Source of the DNA: CAVUCH01 sp963697705
GTDB taxonomy: Bacteria; Acidobacteriota; Vicinamibacteria; Vicinamibacterales; JAENWD01
NCBI GenBank assembly: GCA_963697705.1
Contig: CAVOPA010000017.1
Coordinates: forward strand, 744,001 to 808,000
Direction of reading: 5' to 3'
DNA: 64,000 nucleotides
Position 1 is the first letter of the stretch. The number at the start of each line of letters is the position of its first letter. The translations under genes were made by a program, and so were the position numbers. The notes under the pieces were generated by a model that saw only the letters and a list, made by a program, of their open reading frames with translations, was not told the DNA's origin and did not search any database. Below are positions 42,850 through 51,848 of the stretch, one piece after another.

Positions 42850-44044
42850 ATGCGGCAAGTCCATGAACGCTCAAGATGCTCGGATTCTGGCGTCTTTGCG
42901 GTACCCGCATTGCGTCCGTACCTGCCGCCCCTCGATCGCCTGCTGCCTTACCTGCGCGCTCTGGATGCGTCACGACAGGTACACCAACTGGGGACCGCTG
43001 GTCGTCGAGTTCAGTCGCCGGCTCGCCATGCAGTTGGGGGCACCACCCGAAGGGGTCGTCACGGCGAGCTCCGGAACGGCGGCACTCACTGGGGCCATTC
43101 TCGCGACCGCTGGCCGCGCGCGTAAGGATAGGCCGTTGGCCGTGCTCCCCGCATTCACCTTTGTCGCCACCGCGTTTGCTGCGGAGCAGTGCGGGTTCAC
43201 GCCGTGGCTCGCCGATGTGGATGCCGATACTTGGCTGCTGAATCCTGAGCGTGCATTGGACGGGGTCCGCGCTGAACAGGTCGGCCTCGTGGTTCCCGTG
43301 GCAAGCTTCGGACGTCCCGTTCCACAAGCACCTTGGCAGCGATTTCGTGACCTCACCGGGATTTCTGTGGTGATCGACGGTGCGGCAAGTGTCGAAGCGG
43401 TAGCATCGGCTCCTGCGCTATTCGTCGGCGACATTCCGCTCGCGATCAGCTTCCACGCCACGAAGGCGCTGCCGGCAGGAGAGGGCGGGTGTGTGGCGAC
43501 AACCGACACTGGCACGGCGCGAAGAGTTCTGCGGGCGCTCAACTTCGGCTTCTTTGGCACCCGGGATGCCGCCTCCGCTGGTACCAACGGCAAATTGTCG
43601 GAATATCACGCGGCGGTCGGGCTGGCCGCGCTCGACACGTGGCCAGAAATCCAGGCCAAATGGCTCGACGTCTCACGCCGCTACACGGACGCTCTCGCCG
43701 CGTCAGTCGCGGGCCGATTTATCGGTGCTCCTGATGTCGCGGGGTGCTATGCCCTTTGGTTGTGTAGCGAAGAACGCCAATCGTCGCGACTGATGGATTG
43801 CCTCCGCGAGGACGGCGTCGAGTTCCGCATGTGGTACGGCATGGGCGTGCACAGCCACTCGTATTTTGCGTCCGTCCATCGCGGGCCGCTGCCCGTCACC
43901 GAAGATCTCGCGCCTCGGCTCATCGGACTACCGGTCGCAGTCGATCTCTCCGCCGCGGAATTGGGAGGTGTGGTCGCTGCAATTGAGCGCGCGGCCAAGG
44001 ACCCGCGTCAGGCGAACTCGTCGGAGCGATACGCCGGGAAGTAG
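42850..44044 (+). CDS. DegT-family aminotransferase, interrupted by a +1 frameshift near 42978
   Basis: The first frame gives VFAVPALRPYLPPLDRLLPYLRALDASRQ, the typical N-terminus of this family. Removing one G of the pair 42978-42979 continues as YTNWGPLVVEFSRRLAM and the rest of the enzyme: SSGTAALTGAIL, PAFTFVATAFA, VIDGAASVEAV and SFHATKALPAGEGGCV with the PLP lysine. Total about 398 residues from ATG 42850. Works on a different keto-sugar than the first DegT, or is an alternative fold-type I member. Divergent from the epimerase operon. Confidence 0.83.
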
Positions 44045-44908
44045 GTGGTGTGGCTCGACTCTCGGCCCTGCGTCAGTTGGGCGTAGCGCACGGTTTGCAG
44101 CACACGTCCACAGAGCCATGCCGTGCGTGTGCCGGTCGCCCAGCCCCGCTTGAACGCGCTCAGTCCGTCGGTACCGTCGACCGAGCGCCCTCCGCCGAGA
44201 TCCAGCCACCGTATTGTGGGTGCGAAGTAATGAATCGCATGCCATTTGAGCGCATACGAGGCTTGCAATTCATACCCTTCCTCGTCGACCGCGGTCAGGT
44301 GATCGTACGCTCTTTCACCCTGGAGGTACCAGATGTCCATCCCAACGACGTGGTCGTCCCGCATCGCCTTGAACATGATCGTGCCGGGGATCCGCAACTG
44401 ACGATCGAACGCCGCACGCGAAAATCGCCGCGCGCCTGTAACCGCGTGGCGCTCGGCCAGAACCGCGAACAAACGTACCCAGTCGTCCAGGTAAGTCACG
44501 GGGTCTTCGCACAGAGCGACGTTCAGCATTCTGCGCGCACGAGCGGCATACGCACGGTGCGACTTACTGACAAAGGCAGCAGGGTCGCCGCTCGTATCGA
44601 TTATGAAATGCTGCCGGTACGGATTGAGACGGTCGAAGGTCCCTCGGAGCATAGGCTCGTCGTAATCGCCGAATGGGTCAGAGATGGCGACGACGGATAC
44701 CAAATCATCAGATAGCGCTGCCAGGTCCTCGTTCAAGGCGCCCCAGTTGCGGCAGCACAGGATCGGGTAGGTGCCCATTCCGTCGGTACGCGGCTGACTG
44801 GGGAATCGCACGCTTGAGCAGCCATGCTCCGCTCCGAGCCAGCGGCACGGGAGTGCCGAACTGGCTCAGCGATGCGGCATAGTCGGGATGAAGGTAGCCT
44901 GTCAGCAT
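44008..44908 (-). CDS. FemAB/GNAT-like acyltransferase, interrupted by a +1 frameshift near 44791
   Basis: From ATG 44908, the N-terminal part reads MLTGYLHPDYAASLSQFG and WLLKRAIPQSA. Removing one base around 44789-44794 continues as RTDGMGTYPILCCRNWGALNEDLAAL and then a GNAT-like fold: DSHRAYAARARRMLNVAL-like helix, GTIMFKAMRDDHVVGMDIWYLQGERAYDHLTA and YALKWHAIHYFAPTIRWLDLGGG. This resembles the CelD/FemAB-type acetyltransferase family found in polysaccharide loci. Could acylate the amino sugar made by the aminotransferases. Total about 300 residues. The first codons are tandemly duplicated upstream. Confidence 0.72.
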
Positions 44909-44944
44909 CAGAAATAATCGGGATGAAGGTAGCCTGACAGCATG
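44883..44944. repeat. Tandem duplication of the acyltransferase start region
   Basis: TCGGGATGAAGGTAGCCTG followed by T/A CAGCAT occurs at 44883 and again at 44919, 36 bases apart. On the minus strand each copy encodes ML(T/S)GYLHPDY; the upstream copy ends in a stop after one further codon. Confidence 0.85.
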
Positions 44945-44998
44945 AGGACGGTTGCCGTACCTAATCATAGATTTGATCGGCGTGTCGAGGTCGTGCGC

Positions 44999-45713
44999 AT
45001 GGATTGGAAATCATTCTGGAATCACAGTCCACACGTCACAGATGACGATGTGTGTCAGCAGGTCGGCCGCACATTCAAGAAGGTAAGCTATTCACAGCTC
45101 CAGATCGAAACCCTGACGGCGACTCTCATCGCGTTGCTGGAACCGGGCCCAGACCAGACGCTGCTGGATCTCGGGTGTGGCAACGGGCTAGTAACAAGCA
45201 GGCTGGCATCGCAGTTTAGTCATGTAACGGCAATTGATTTTTCGGAGCCCCTCATCGACACCGCACGGCGTCGGTTTGCGGCAGCCAACATCGAGTACCG
45301 CCTGGCGGATGTCACGGATCCATCGATCTACACACATCAATACGACTGCGCGCTGATGAGCGGTGCACTGCAGCACATCCGCCCGTCGCAAGCAGATCGC
45401 ATGTTTCATGCACTGGCCACAGCGGTGAAGCCCGAAGGCCGGGTGGTGCTCGGCGATGTGCCTGACCGCGAGCGTCGGTGGTGTTTCTACCGAGGGCCTG
45501 GTGGGCGGTTGCGGGTACTGGATCGATGCCCTCCGGGGCCGGCCCGTGATCGGCCAGTGGTGGAGCCCTTCTCACCTCCGACGGGTGGCTGGACGGTCAG
45601 GGTGGCGTGTGGAGATCCGGTATCAGCGTGCCGACCTTCCGAATCACTACTTCCGATACGACGCCGTGCTCCGCCGCGGTCTTCAGCAGCAGGCGGATGG
45701 GTCGCCGCCGTGA
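44999..45713 (+). CDS. SAM-dependent methyltransferase, interrupted by a +1 frameshift near 45514
   Basis: Class I methyltransferase: MDWKSFWNHSPHVTDDD start, AdoMet motif LLDLGCGNGLVTSRLA, acidic strand end VTAIDFSEPLIDTA and GRVVLGDVPDRERRW. The first frame goes off after GGRLRV; dropping one G of GGG at 45513-45515 continues as YWIDALRGRPVIGQWWSPSHL and LPNHYFRYDAVLRR, the expected C-terminus, to 45713. About 237 residues. Substrate probably a sugar or glycan intermediate. Its 3' end overlaps the opposing glycosyltransferase gene by 31 bases. Confidence 0.82.
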
Positions 45714-46588
45714 AAGCGACGGAGCGTCTCGTCATGCACCAGCGTACCGCTCGCGAGCAGCTGGTCGACTTGATCGCTCGCGACGAACTGCTCACGGTAC
45801 TCATTGCGCAGTTGGCCCTGCTCGTCGAGTCGCATCCACCGCCTGACCTGCCAGCCGAACCCCTCCTGTAGCTGAGGATTCGCGGCGTAGTCACGGCGGG
45901 CGCGTGAGACCTTGTCCTGAAACCTTCCATAGCTACGGAACGGGTAGTGGAGGACGCAGGCCCCGTTAAAAATGGTCGCCGAAGTGCCTTTTCTGGTTCG
46001 GGCCGTATGATCGCCCTCACCAATCGCGAGGGCGGCATCGGCTCGTACCAGCACCTTTGGCAGGACGTTCGTGAAGATCCACGGCGGCTCGAGGGTGGTA
46101 GCGTGCATGTCCCGGCTCACGTTTCGCTCGGTGCGGCGCGCGACGCGCAACGTCAGCACGCGAATGGCGTGTCGATCGAGGTCGCAGCTGCCGTCGAGCA
46201 GGGAGCGCGCGCCCGTCATGTTGTATCGGGGGAGCGTCACGTGCTCGAGCTCTTCTCCAATGCCGCCGGGCGGGAAATCAGCGAATTTCATGGACGGGAG
46301 AACCAGGAGTTCGTCTGGATCACAGAACAAGCACCATTCGTCAGGTTCGGCCGTCCGCCGCGCGATTGCCAGCATGCTGTTTGAAGCATCGAGCGAGGCG
46401 AGGCCAGGGAACGGCACGAGTTGGATGAATCCCTGCGACATGCTCGAGCGAAGCAAATCCCTCGTTCCGTCGGTCGAGTCGTAGTCCATGGCGAGAACGC
46501 GACGTGCACCGAGCCTGCGATAGTGCGCCAGAAAGGACGGAAGAACGTCCATTGAGTCCCACGTCGTCGTCACCACCGTGCACAGCAT
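45683..46588 (-). CDS. Glycosyltransferase family 2-like (GT2_4/GT92 type)
   Basis: A 301-residue protein with GT-A style motifs: VVTTTWDSMDVLPSFLAHYRRLG, MDYDSTDGTRDLL (donor binding) and CLFCDPDELLVLP, a DxD-like metal site. The pattern fits the GT2_4 family often annotated as 'glycosyltransferase family 2/92' in capsule loci. C-terminal region FQDKVSRARRDYAANPQLQ is basic. Divergent from the GT61-like gene. Confidence 0.8.
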   Translation of the reverse strand: MLCTVVTTTWDSMDVLPSFLAHYRRLGARRVLAMDYDSTDGTRDLLRSSMSQGFIQLVPFPGLASLDASNSMLAIARRTAEPDEWCLFCDPDELLVLPSMKFADFPPGGIGEELEHVTLPRYNMTGARSLLDGSCDLDRHAIRVLTLRVARRTERNVSRDMHATTLEPPWIFTNVLPKVLVRADAALAIGEGDHTARTRKGTSATIFNGACVLHYPFRSYGRFQDKVSRARRDYAANPQLQEGFGWQVRRWMRLDEQGQLRNEYREQFVASDQVDQLLASGTLVHDETLRRFHGGDPSACC

Positions 46589-46606
46589 GACAGCAGAATA
46601 TTACGA

Positions 46607-47716
46607 TTGGCTCTGGACTACGATGACGCAGCGTTCACGGCGCATGCCGGCCCGCGCACGCTTGGATACGTGCCCCGTATGAACCTTAACCTCGCTCGCC
46701 TCGAGTGCCGTTCCGCATTCGACCTCGGCGCCAGCCGGAGCACACCAGTGAAGGCGCATGGCGACGGAGAACGGGTCCGTCTGGTCGAATTGCGCGATGT
46801 GCTGTATCTGCCGGACGTGCTCGAGGAAGGTCAAAGCCTGTGCGTCGCGGGCCGAGGCTTCGTTCCCGCCGAATCCGTACTGGACTGCAGCTCCATCGAG
46901 TACTTCAAGAACGCTTGGCAGCAAAGGGCTGGCGACGACCGCACCGGCCCGAGGACCGCCGAACCACACGAGTTCAGCGGGCGGGCGTGCGTCGTCGGCA
47001 ACTTGTTTTCGCGCAATTTCGGGCATTGGACGGAGGAACTGCTGAAAGTGGCGGTGCTGGAGGACGAGTTGACCGACTGCTGCTACGTCTTCTCGCATCT
47101 GCCCCGCTTCGCTCGCGAGTTTCTCGACCTTCTCGGCGTCGATGACCACCGCATCGTGCCCGTGACCGGCCCGATGCTGCTGCGACGAGCGGTGTTCACC
47201 ACGAGCGTTCATCATGAGAACCTGGCGCGCTACCCAGGCCCTCTCCATTCGTTGCGTGCGCGTCTCGACCAAAGGCTGGCTGGAGCACAAAGCCGGTACG
47301 CCGAGCGGCTCTGGTTGGAACGCGGCGTCGGGGTCCGGAATGGCGGGACGACACTCAACAAGGACGAGGTTTATCGCTGCCTCGAGGGCCGCGGTTTCGA
47401 CATCCTTGATCCGGCCACCCTACCTGTCGCCGAGCAGGTGGTTACGATGCGGAGCGCCCGCCTGATCGCGGGGTCCCATGGAGCGCAATTCGTCCACGCG
47501 CAGTTCATGCCTGAACGCTCATCAGTGATCGAGTGCTTCTCGCCGATGTTCGTGAATCCGTCCATTCTGCAGATGTGTCGAGTCCTCGAGCACAGCTACC
47601 AGCAGGTCGTGTCGCGAAATCATTTCATCGCGCCCTACCCGCACGGGCGCGACTGCGTCGTTGATTGCGAGCACCTGGCCCTGCTGCTAGACCGTCTGTC
47701 ATGTCAGGTTCAGTGA
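46607..47716 (+). CDS. GT61-family glycosyltransferase (DUF563)
   Basis: A 369-residue protein if TTG at 46607 is used; ATG at 46679 (MNLNLARLECRSAF) would leave 345 residues and a more natural 90-base divergent promoter gap. GT61 features: GNLFSRNFGHWTEELLKVAVLE, then RLWLERGVGVRNGGTTLNKDEVYRCL, and the C-terminal RLIAGSHGAQFVHAQFMPE block with conserved HGA. Cytoplasmic. Overlaps the opposing GT32-like gene by 18 bases at the 3' end. Confidence 0.83.
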   Translation: MALDYDDAAFTAHAGPRTLGYVPRMNLNLARLECRSAFDLGASRSTPVKAHGDGERVRLVELRDVLYLPDVLEEGQSLCVAGRGFVPAESVLDCSSIEYFKNAWQQRAGDDRTGPRTAEPHEFSGRACVVGNLFSRNFGHWTEELLKVAVLEDELTDCCYVFSHLPRFAREFLDLLGVDDHRIVPVTGPMLLRRAVFTTSVHHENLARYPGPLHSLRARLDQRLAGAQSRYAERLWLERGVGVRNGGTTLNKDEVYRCLEGRGFDILDPATLPVAEQVVTMRSARLIAGSHGAQFVHAQFMPERSSVIECFSPMFVNPSILQMCRVLEHSYQQVVSRNHFIAPYPHGRDCVVDCEHLALLLDRLSCQVQ

Positions 47717-48535
47717 CACGTTCCAGCTGCTGGTGACGTATCGCTCGACCGAACGGCGGAACTCAGCCTCATTCACGGGTGACAGCCTGGAGAGAATATT
47801 CGGGTCGAGGCAGCGGGAGTACAGCGACGAAAGATACGACCCCTCGAGAGGAAGCCAGTGGGCGAGATCGAAGCCGATTTCACGGATCGTCGAACCCCAT
47901 AGATGGATGAACGGCGAGGCTGCGGTTCGTTCGAGCACTTCGCGTTCGAACTCGGGAAAGAGCAGCTTGGGAGCCTCGGTCCAGTGCAGCGGATAGATTG
48001 CCGCGGTCGGGAGTTGATACGGGATGAGGTCCCGCCGATTCCTGAACACTCGACTGAGCGCGAGCGGGCCCGTGGAACCCCAGATGCTTGTCGCCGGATC
48101 GACGGTGGCGACGTAATCGAGCAGATCTCGCACTGCCCCGTGTCCCGCCGGAAATTTGAGCACCGCGTTGTTGATGATGCCCGGGCGCTCTTGGGCAAAG
48201 GCAATTGGGCAGTCCGGCACCTCGTCGGCATTGCACACCACGTCGTTGTCGACGAACCAGCCGCCGTATTTCGCCAGGAAGCGGTAGGCGAGCTTGTCGG
48301 CCGCTGTCTCGAATCCGCCGTGCGCAACGTGAATGTCCTTTTGAGGGCTCAGGTCTTCCGCATCCTCGCATCTGACGAATGGCGGCACGTCCGCCACCGC
48401 ACCATAGGCATAGAGCGTGTACTGGTGGCCGTGCGCTTTGAACGAATTGATGGCGGCGTTGGCAATCGGTAGCAGGCGCTGTCCGATCCAGCAGGACGCG
48501 AACTCTTGGTGCGACGCCGTCTTCGCGGTAGACAT
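47699..48535 (-). CDS. GT32-like glycosyltransferase with DXD site
   Basis: A 278-residue protein. After the start MSTAKTASHQEFASCWIGQRLLP, it has NSFKAHGHQYTLYAYG and KLAYRFLAKYGGWFVDNDVVCNADEV, the region that carries the DXD-type metal site in capsule mannosyl- and galactosyltransferases (Gly_transf_sug). C-terminal part FIHLWGSTIREIGFDL is typical. I chose the ATG at 48535; the frame stays open another 64 codons upstream and even reads like protein (YSLAYSCLARRPDCRINVL), so an older, longer gene or a remnant is possible. Confidence 0.75.
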   Translation of the reverse strand: MSTAKTASHQEFASCWIGQRLLPIANAAINSFKAHGHQYTLYAYGAVADVPPFVRCEDAEDLSPQKDIHVAHGGFETAADKLAYRFLAKYGGWFVDNDVVCNADEVPDCPIAFAQERPGIINNAVLKFPAGHGAVRDLLDYVATVDPATSIWGSTGPLALSRVFRNRRDLIPYQLPTAAIYPLHWTEAPKLLFPEFEREVLERTAASPFIHLWGSTIREIGFDLAHWLPLEGSYLSSLYSRCLDPNILSRLSPVNEAEFRRSVERYVTSSWNVSLNLT

Positions 48536-48809
48536 ATCTCGCTGTAATCTGATACGTACGAGGCGGTTCACCCGCCGCGTCGACAGAACTGACGGTTGAC
48601 ACGTATCGAACAGACTCGGGCATTGCCGCGCGCGTCTGTCGTCGCGCCAATGGGTCGCGTCATCGGTCAACACATTGATTCTGCAGTCCGGCCGCCTCGC
48701 AAGGCAACTGTATGCCAGTGAATACACACTCCGTCGAGCGATTCGCTTCCGCTGAGAGTGACAACGTCATTGCGGTTGGCGCTGTGTGAAGGGGACGGAG
48801 GCTCGCAGC

Positions 48810-50073
48810 ATGGACCAACAAGCGCTGCTCATTCTCGGGATGCACCGGAGCGGCACCTCCGCCCTGGCGGGTGTGCTGGTGAGACTCGGATTCGATAGCC
48901 CCCGCACGTTGATGCCGCCTGATTCCACCAACGCGCTCGGTTACTGGGAGTCTGTTCCGATTATCGATTACCACGACCGCCTATTGCGCGAGCTCGGAAC
49001 CTGGTGGGACGCCTGGACACCGTTGCCGCTCGATTGGGAAAAGTCGCAGCGTGCGACGACACTCGATGGTGAGCTTGCTCGGCTCGTTCGCAGTGAGTTT
49101 CCGCGTGGCTCCAGGTTCGTAGTAAAGGATCCGAGAATGTGCCGTTTTGTGCCGTTCTGGCTGCGGAACCTTCAAGCCATGAGCATTCCTGCGGCTGCCG
49201 TCCTCGTCGTGAGGAGTCCGGCGGACGTGGCCTCGTCACTCGCTGCCCGCGACGGACTGCTGCCAGAGTTCTCACTCCTGATGTGGCTGCGGCACATGCT
49301 CGAGGCCGAGTATGGGACGCGTTCCACTCCACGCTCGATCATCCGCTACCGTGACCTCCTGGACGACGGGCGGCGCGTCATGACGAAGGTGGGAGCAGAC
49401 CTGGGATTCGAGTGGACGTGTTCGCCTGAAGCTATTGACACCGCCGTCGCCCAGAGCGTCAGACCTGAGCTTTGTCATCACGCGGATACATCGGCTGCGG
49501 TCGGCGTCAACCGGCCGCTAACCGATTGGGTCAATGACGCGTGCGCTGCCTTCGAGTTGTTGCTCGACGGGGACGACGCAGCGCGTCGGGAGGGTTCGCG
49601 ACGGTTGGACGATATCCGGGTAGCGTTCGACGCGGCCGCTGCGACCTTCGGTCATGGCGATGAGGCGCTCAGGCAGGGATTGCACGAACACGCGGCAGCA
49701 CTCGAAGCGGAGCGGACCGCGTTAAAGCACCACGTGGCCAACTTGCAGGCGCACAATCCTTCGGCTCGAGAGCGATCTCACAGCAGTGGTCCGCGCTGCC
49801 GACGCACAGCAGGCGATGCTGCACCAGCAGCTATCCGAGCTGCAGGGTAGGGTCTTTCAAATGGAAGGCGATCTCGCGATTGTTCGTGAAGAGCGCCTGG
49901 CGCTTGACGAGCGGCGGCAGCGGGTTGAACAGCAAATTTGTGAACTCGAACGCGAATTGGAATCCGCTCGGAGCCACGTGCACGCGTTGCTCTCGTCGGG
50001 AAGCTGGCGTGTGACCGCGCCCTTCAGGGCGGTGCTCCGGATGGTGAAGAAGACGCCCCGCGTTCGACAATGA
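48810..50073 (+). CDS. Sulfotransferase with C-terminal coiled coil, interrupted by a +1 frameshift near 49758
   Basis: N-terminal domain is a PAPS-dependent sulfotransferase: 5'-phosphosulfate loop LLILGMHRSGTSALAGVL, 3'-phosphate region RFVVKDPRMCRFVPFW and LVVRSPADVASSLAARDG. A helical part (AAALEAERTALKHHVANLQ) follows. Dropping one C of 49758-49759 gives HNLRLESDLTAVVRAAD and a coiled coil to ARSHVHALLSSGSWRVTAPFRAVLRMV, a tail common in glycan-locus proteins. Total about 420 residues. Probably sulfates the surface polysaccharide; convergent with the exporter ATPase gene. Confidence 0.82.
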
Positions 50074-50089
50074 AGGGGCGCCGCTGCCG

Positions 50090-50831
50090 CTATCGAACAC
50101 TCGTGACGGAATCCACGTATCGCTCGCTGATATCGAACGACGGTCCCGCGCACGTCATGCGCCCGTGCTCGATCAACACTGCCGCATCGCAAAACCTTGT
50201 GACGCTGAGGGGGTCATGGCTGACGAGCAGGACCGTGTGACCGGCCGCATGCAGTGACACGGTATCGCTCCTCGCACTTCGCCTTGAACCCCGCATCGCC
50301 TACGGCGAAGATCTCGTCGAGCACCAGCACCTCTCGAACAGCTTCGAACGCCGTCGCGTAGGCCAGCCGCGCCGCCATGCCGCTCGAGTAGTGCTTCAGC
50401 TTCAGGTTGGCAAACCGCTCCAGCTCCGCGAACGCCAGGATGGCGTCGAGCCGCACGCGGATCTCCGCCAGCGTCAGGCCCATCACGCTCCCGACCAGAA
50501 ACACGTTGTCAATCGCGTCCAGCTCCGGATTCCAGCCTACGCCGAGCTCCAGGATCGGCGTGATCGCGGCATGCAGCGCGACGTGGCCGGAATCCGGAGG
50601 GTAGATCCCTGCGATGATCTTCAGCAGCGTGCTCTTGCCGGAGCCGTTGCGGCCCATGATTCCCAGCGTCTCGCCCTGGTGCAGTTGCAGGCTGACCCGA
50701 TCGAGCACGCGCAGCTCCTCGAAGCCGCGGCTGTTGAACGCGCCGAAGACGTGCTCGCGCACCGTGTCGCGCCGCACGCTCGGGATGCGGAATGACTTCG
50801 AGACCTCCTGGACCTCGATCACGGGCCGCAT
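50090..50831 (-). CDS. Polysaccharide ABC exporter ATPase (Wzt-like), +1 frameshift near 50256
   Basis: ATP-binding subunit: VIEVQEVSKSFRIP start, Walker A IMGRNGSGKSTLLKI, signature HYSSGMAARLAYATAF, Walker B VLVLDEIFAVGDAGF. The first frame ends after KCEERYRV; removing one base near 50253-50260 continues as SLHAAGHTVLLVSHDPLSVTRFCDAAVLIEHGRM (H-loop in SHD) to RYVDSVTSVR. About 246 residues. It lacks the C-terminal carbohydrate-binding domain of E. coli O9a-type Wzt. ATG shares one base with the permease stop. Confidence 0.87.
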
Positions 50832-51703
50832 CAGAGGTACTCCGCAGCGCGCGGCGCAAACCGCCGGAAAATCAGCACGCCCGAACCCAGGATGATCGCG
50901 ACACCGGCGGCCAGCACGACGTGCGCGCGAAGCCCCGGCACCACGCCGTCCACGAGCACCGAGCGCGAGAACTGGATGAACGGCGTCGGCGCCCACAAGT
51001 ACAGCAGCCAGTGGTACCGCTCCGGCAGGATGCCGAGCGGGTAGATGATCGGCGCCACGAAGAAGCCCGCCTGCATGACCACGTCCCACACCTGGTTGAG
51101 GTCGCGGTAACGCAGGAAGAGGACGCTGGTGCCGAGGCCGATGCCGGCCACGACCGCGCCCAGCCCGATCAGATACAGGCCGAAGCACGCCACGCCCGCG
51201 GCGCTGGCGGCGTGGCCCGTCATCGCGAGAAACACCAGGATGACGATCGCGAACACGCCGAGCGTGATGAGCGGGTTCGACAGCGACGTGAGGACCAGGA
51301 TCCACGAGGGAAACCGGGCCTTCGTCAGCAGGAATCCGCGCGTGTGCAGCGAGACCAGCGCCGTCTGCGTCCCTTCCGCGAAGAACGTCCAGAGGAACAG
51401 GCCGACGATCAGATTGAGGCGGTAGTTCGGGTCCGAGGCGAAGATCAGCGAGAAGACGGCCTCGAGCACCACGAACATGAGCAGTGGCTTCAGGAGCGCC
51501 CAGACAAAGCCGCTCAGCGTGCCGTGGTAGCGCGCCTTGAAGTCCGTGCGCACGAGCGTCCACACGAGCCCCCGAACAGCGGTCCCGCGCGAACCGAATC
51601 GTCGTCGGGCGTCAGCCTTGGTGCTGGCCGCGCCCGGTGGCGTGGCCCTCGCCGAATCGTCGCCTGCGGCGCTCGAGGCCGTGTTCGTCGGGGATGCCCG
51701 CAT
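50831..51703 (-). CDS. Polysaccharide ABC exporter permease (Wzm-like)
   Basis: A 290-residue ABC-2 membrane subunit with six helices. Landmarks: FKARYHGTLSGFVWALLKPLLMFVVLEAVFSLIF, where the amphipathic start and G-x-LW/FVWALLKP motif are typical of Wzm/TagG, and YRDLNQVWDVVMQAGFFVAPIIYPLGILPERY. A 45-residue Ala/Thr/Arg-rich N-terminal part precedes. Together with the ATPase it exports a lipid-linked glycan across the inner membrane. Confidence 0.92.
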   Translation of the reverse strand: MRASPTNTASSAAGDDSARATPPGAASTKADARRRFGSRGTAVRGLVWTLVRTDFKARYHGTLSGFVWALLKPLLMFVVLEAVFSLIFASDPNYRLNLIVGLFLWTFFAEGTQTALVSLHTRGFLLTKARFPSWILVLTSLSNPLITLGVFAIVILVFLAMTGHAASAAGVACFGLYLIGLGAVVAGIGLGTSVLFLRYRDLNQVWDVVMQAGFFVAPIIYPLGILPERYHWLLYLWAPTPFIQFSRSVLVDGVVPGLRAHVVLAAGVAIILGSGVLIFRRFAPRAAEYL

Positions 51704-51848
51704 GGTGTCGTGAGAGGTCAGTGTAGCGTAGTGACGCCGCGAGTCGGCGGCCGTCGCACTCCACGCGACGTCCGGCGGCACCCCACACGCAGGCGCACCG
51801 GCCGCCGCTCGGGCGCGGAAGCGACGGCATGTTCTTCCGGCGTGATGG

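Noticed and set aside
46587..46680. ATG at 46587 as start of the GT61 gene
   Set aside because: That frame stops soon and does not join the GT61 frame; it would also overlap the start of the opposing gene.
48536..48727. N-terminal extension of the GT32-like protein
   Set aside because: The frame is open and partly protein-like, but family alignment begins near the ATG at 48535; kept only as a possible remnant.
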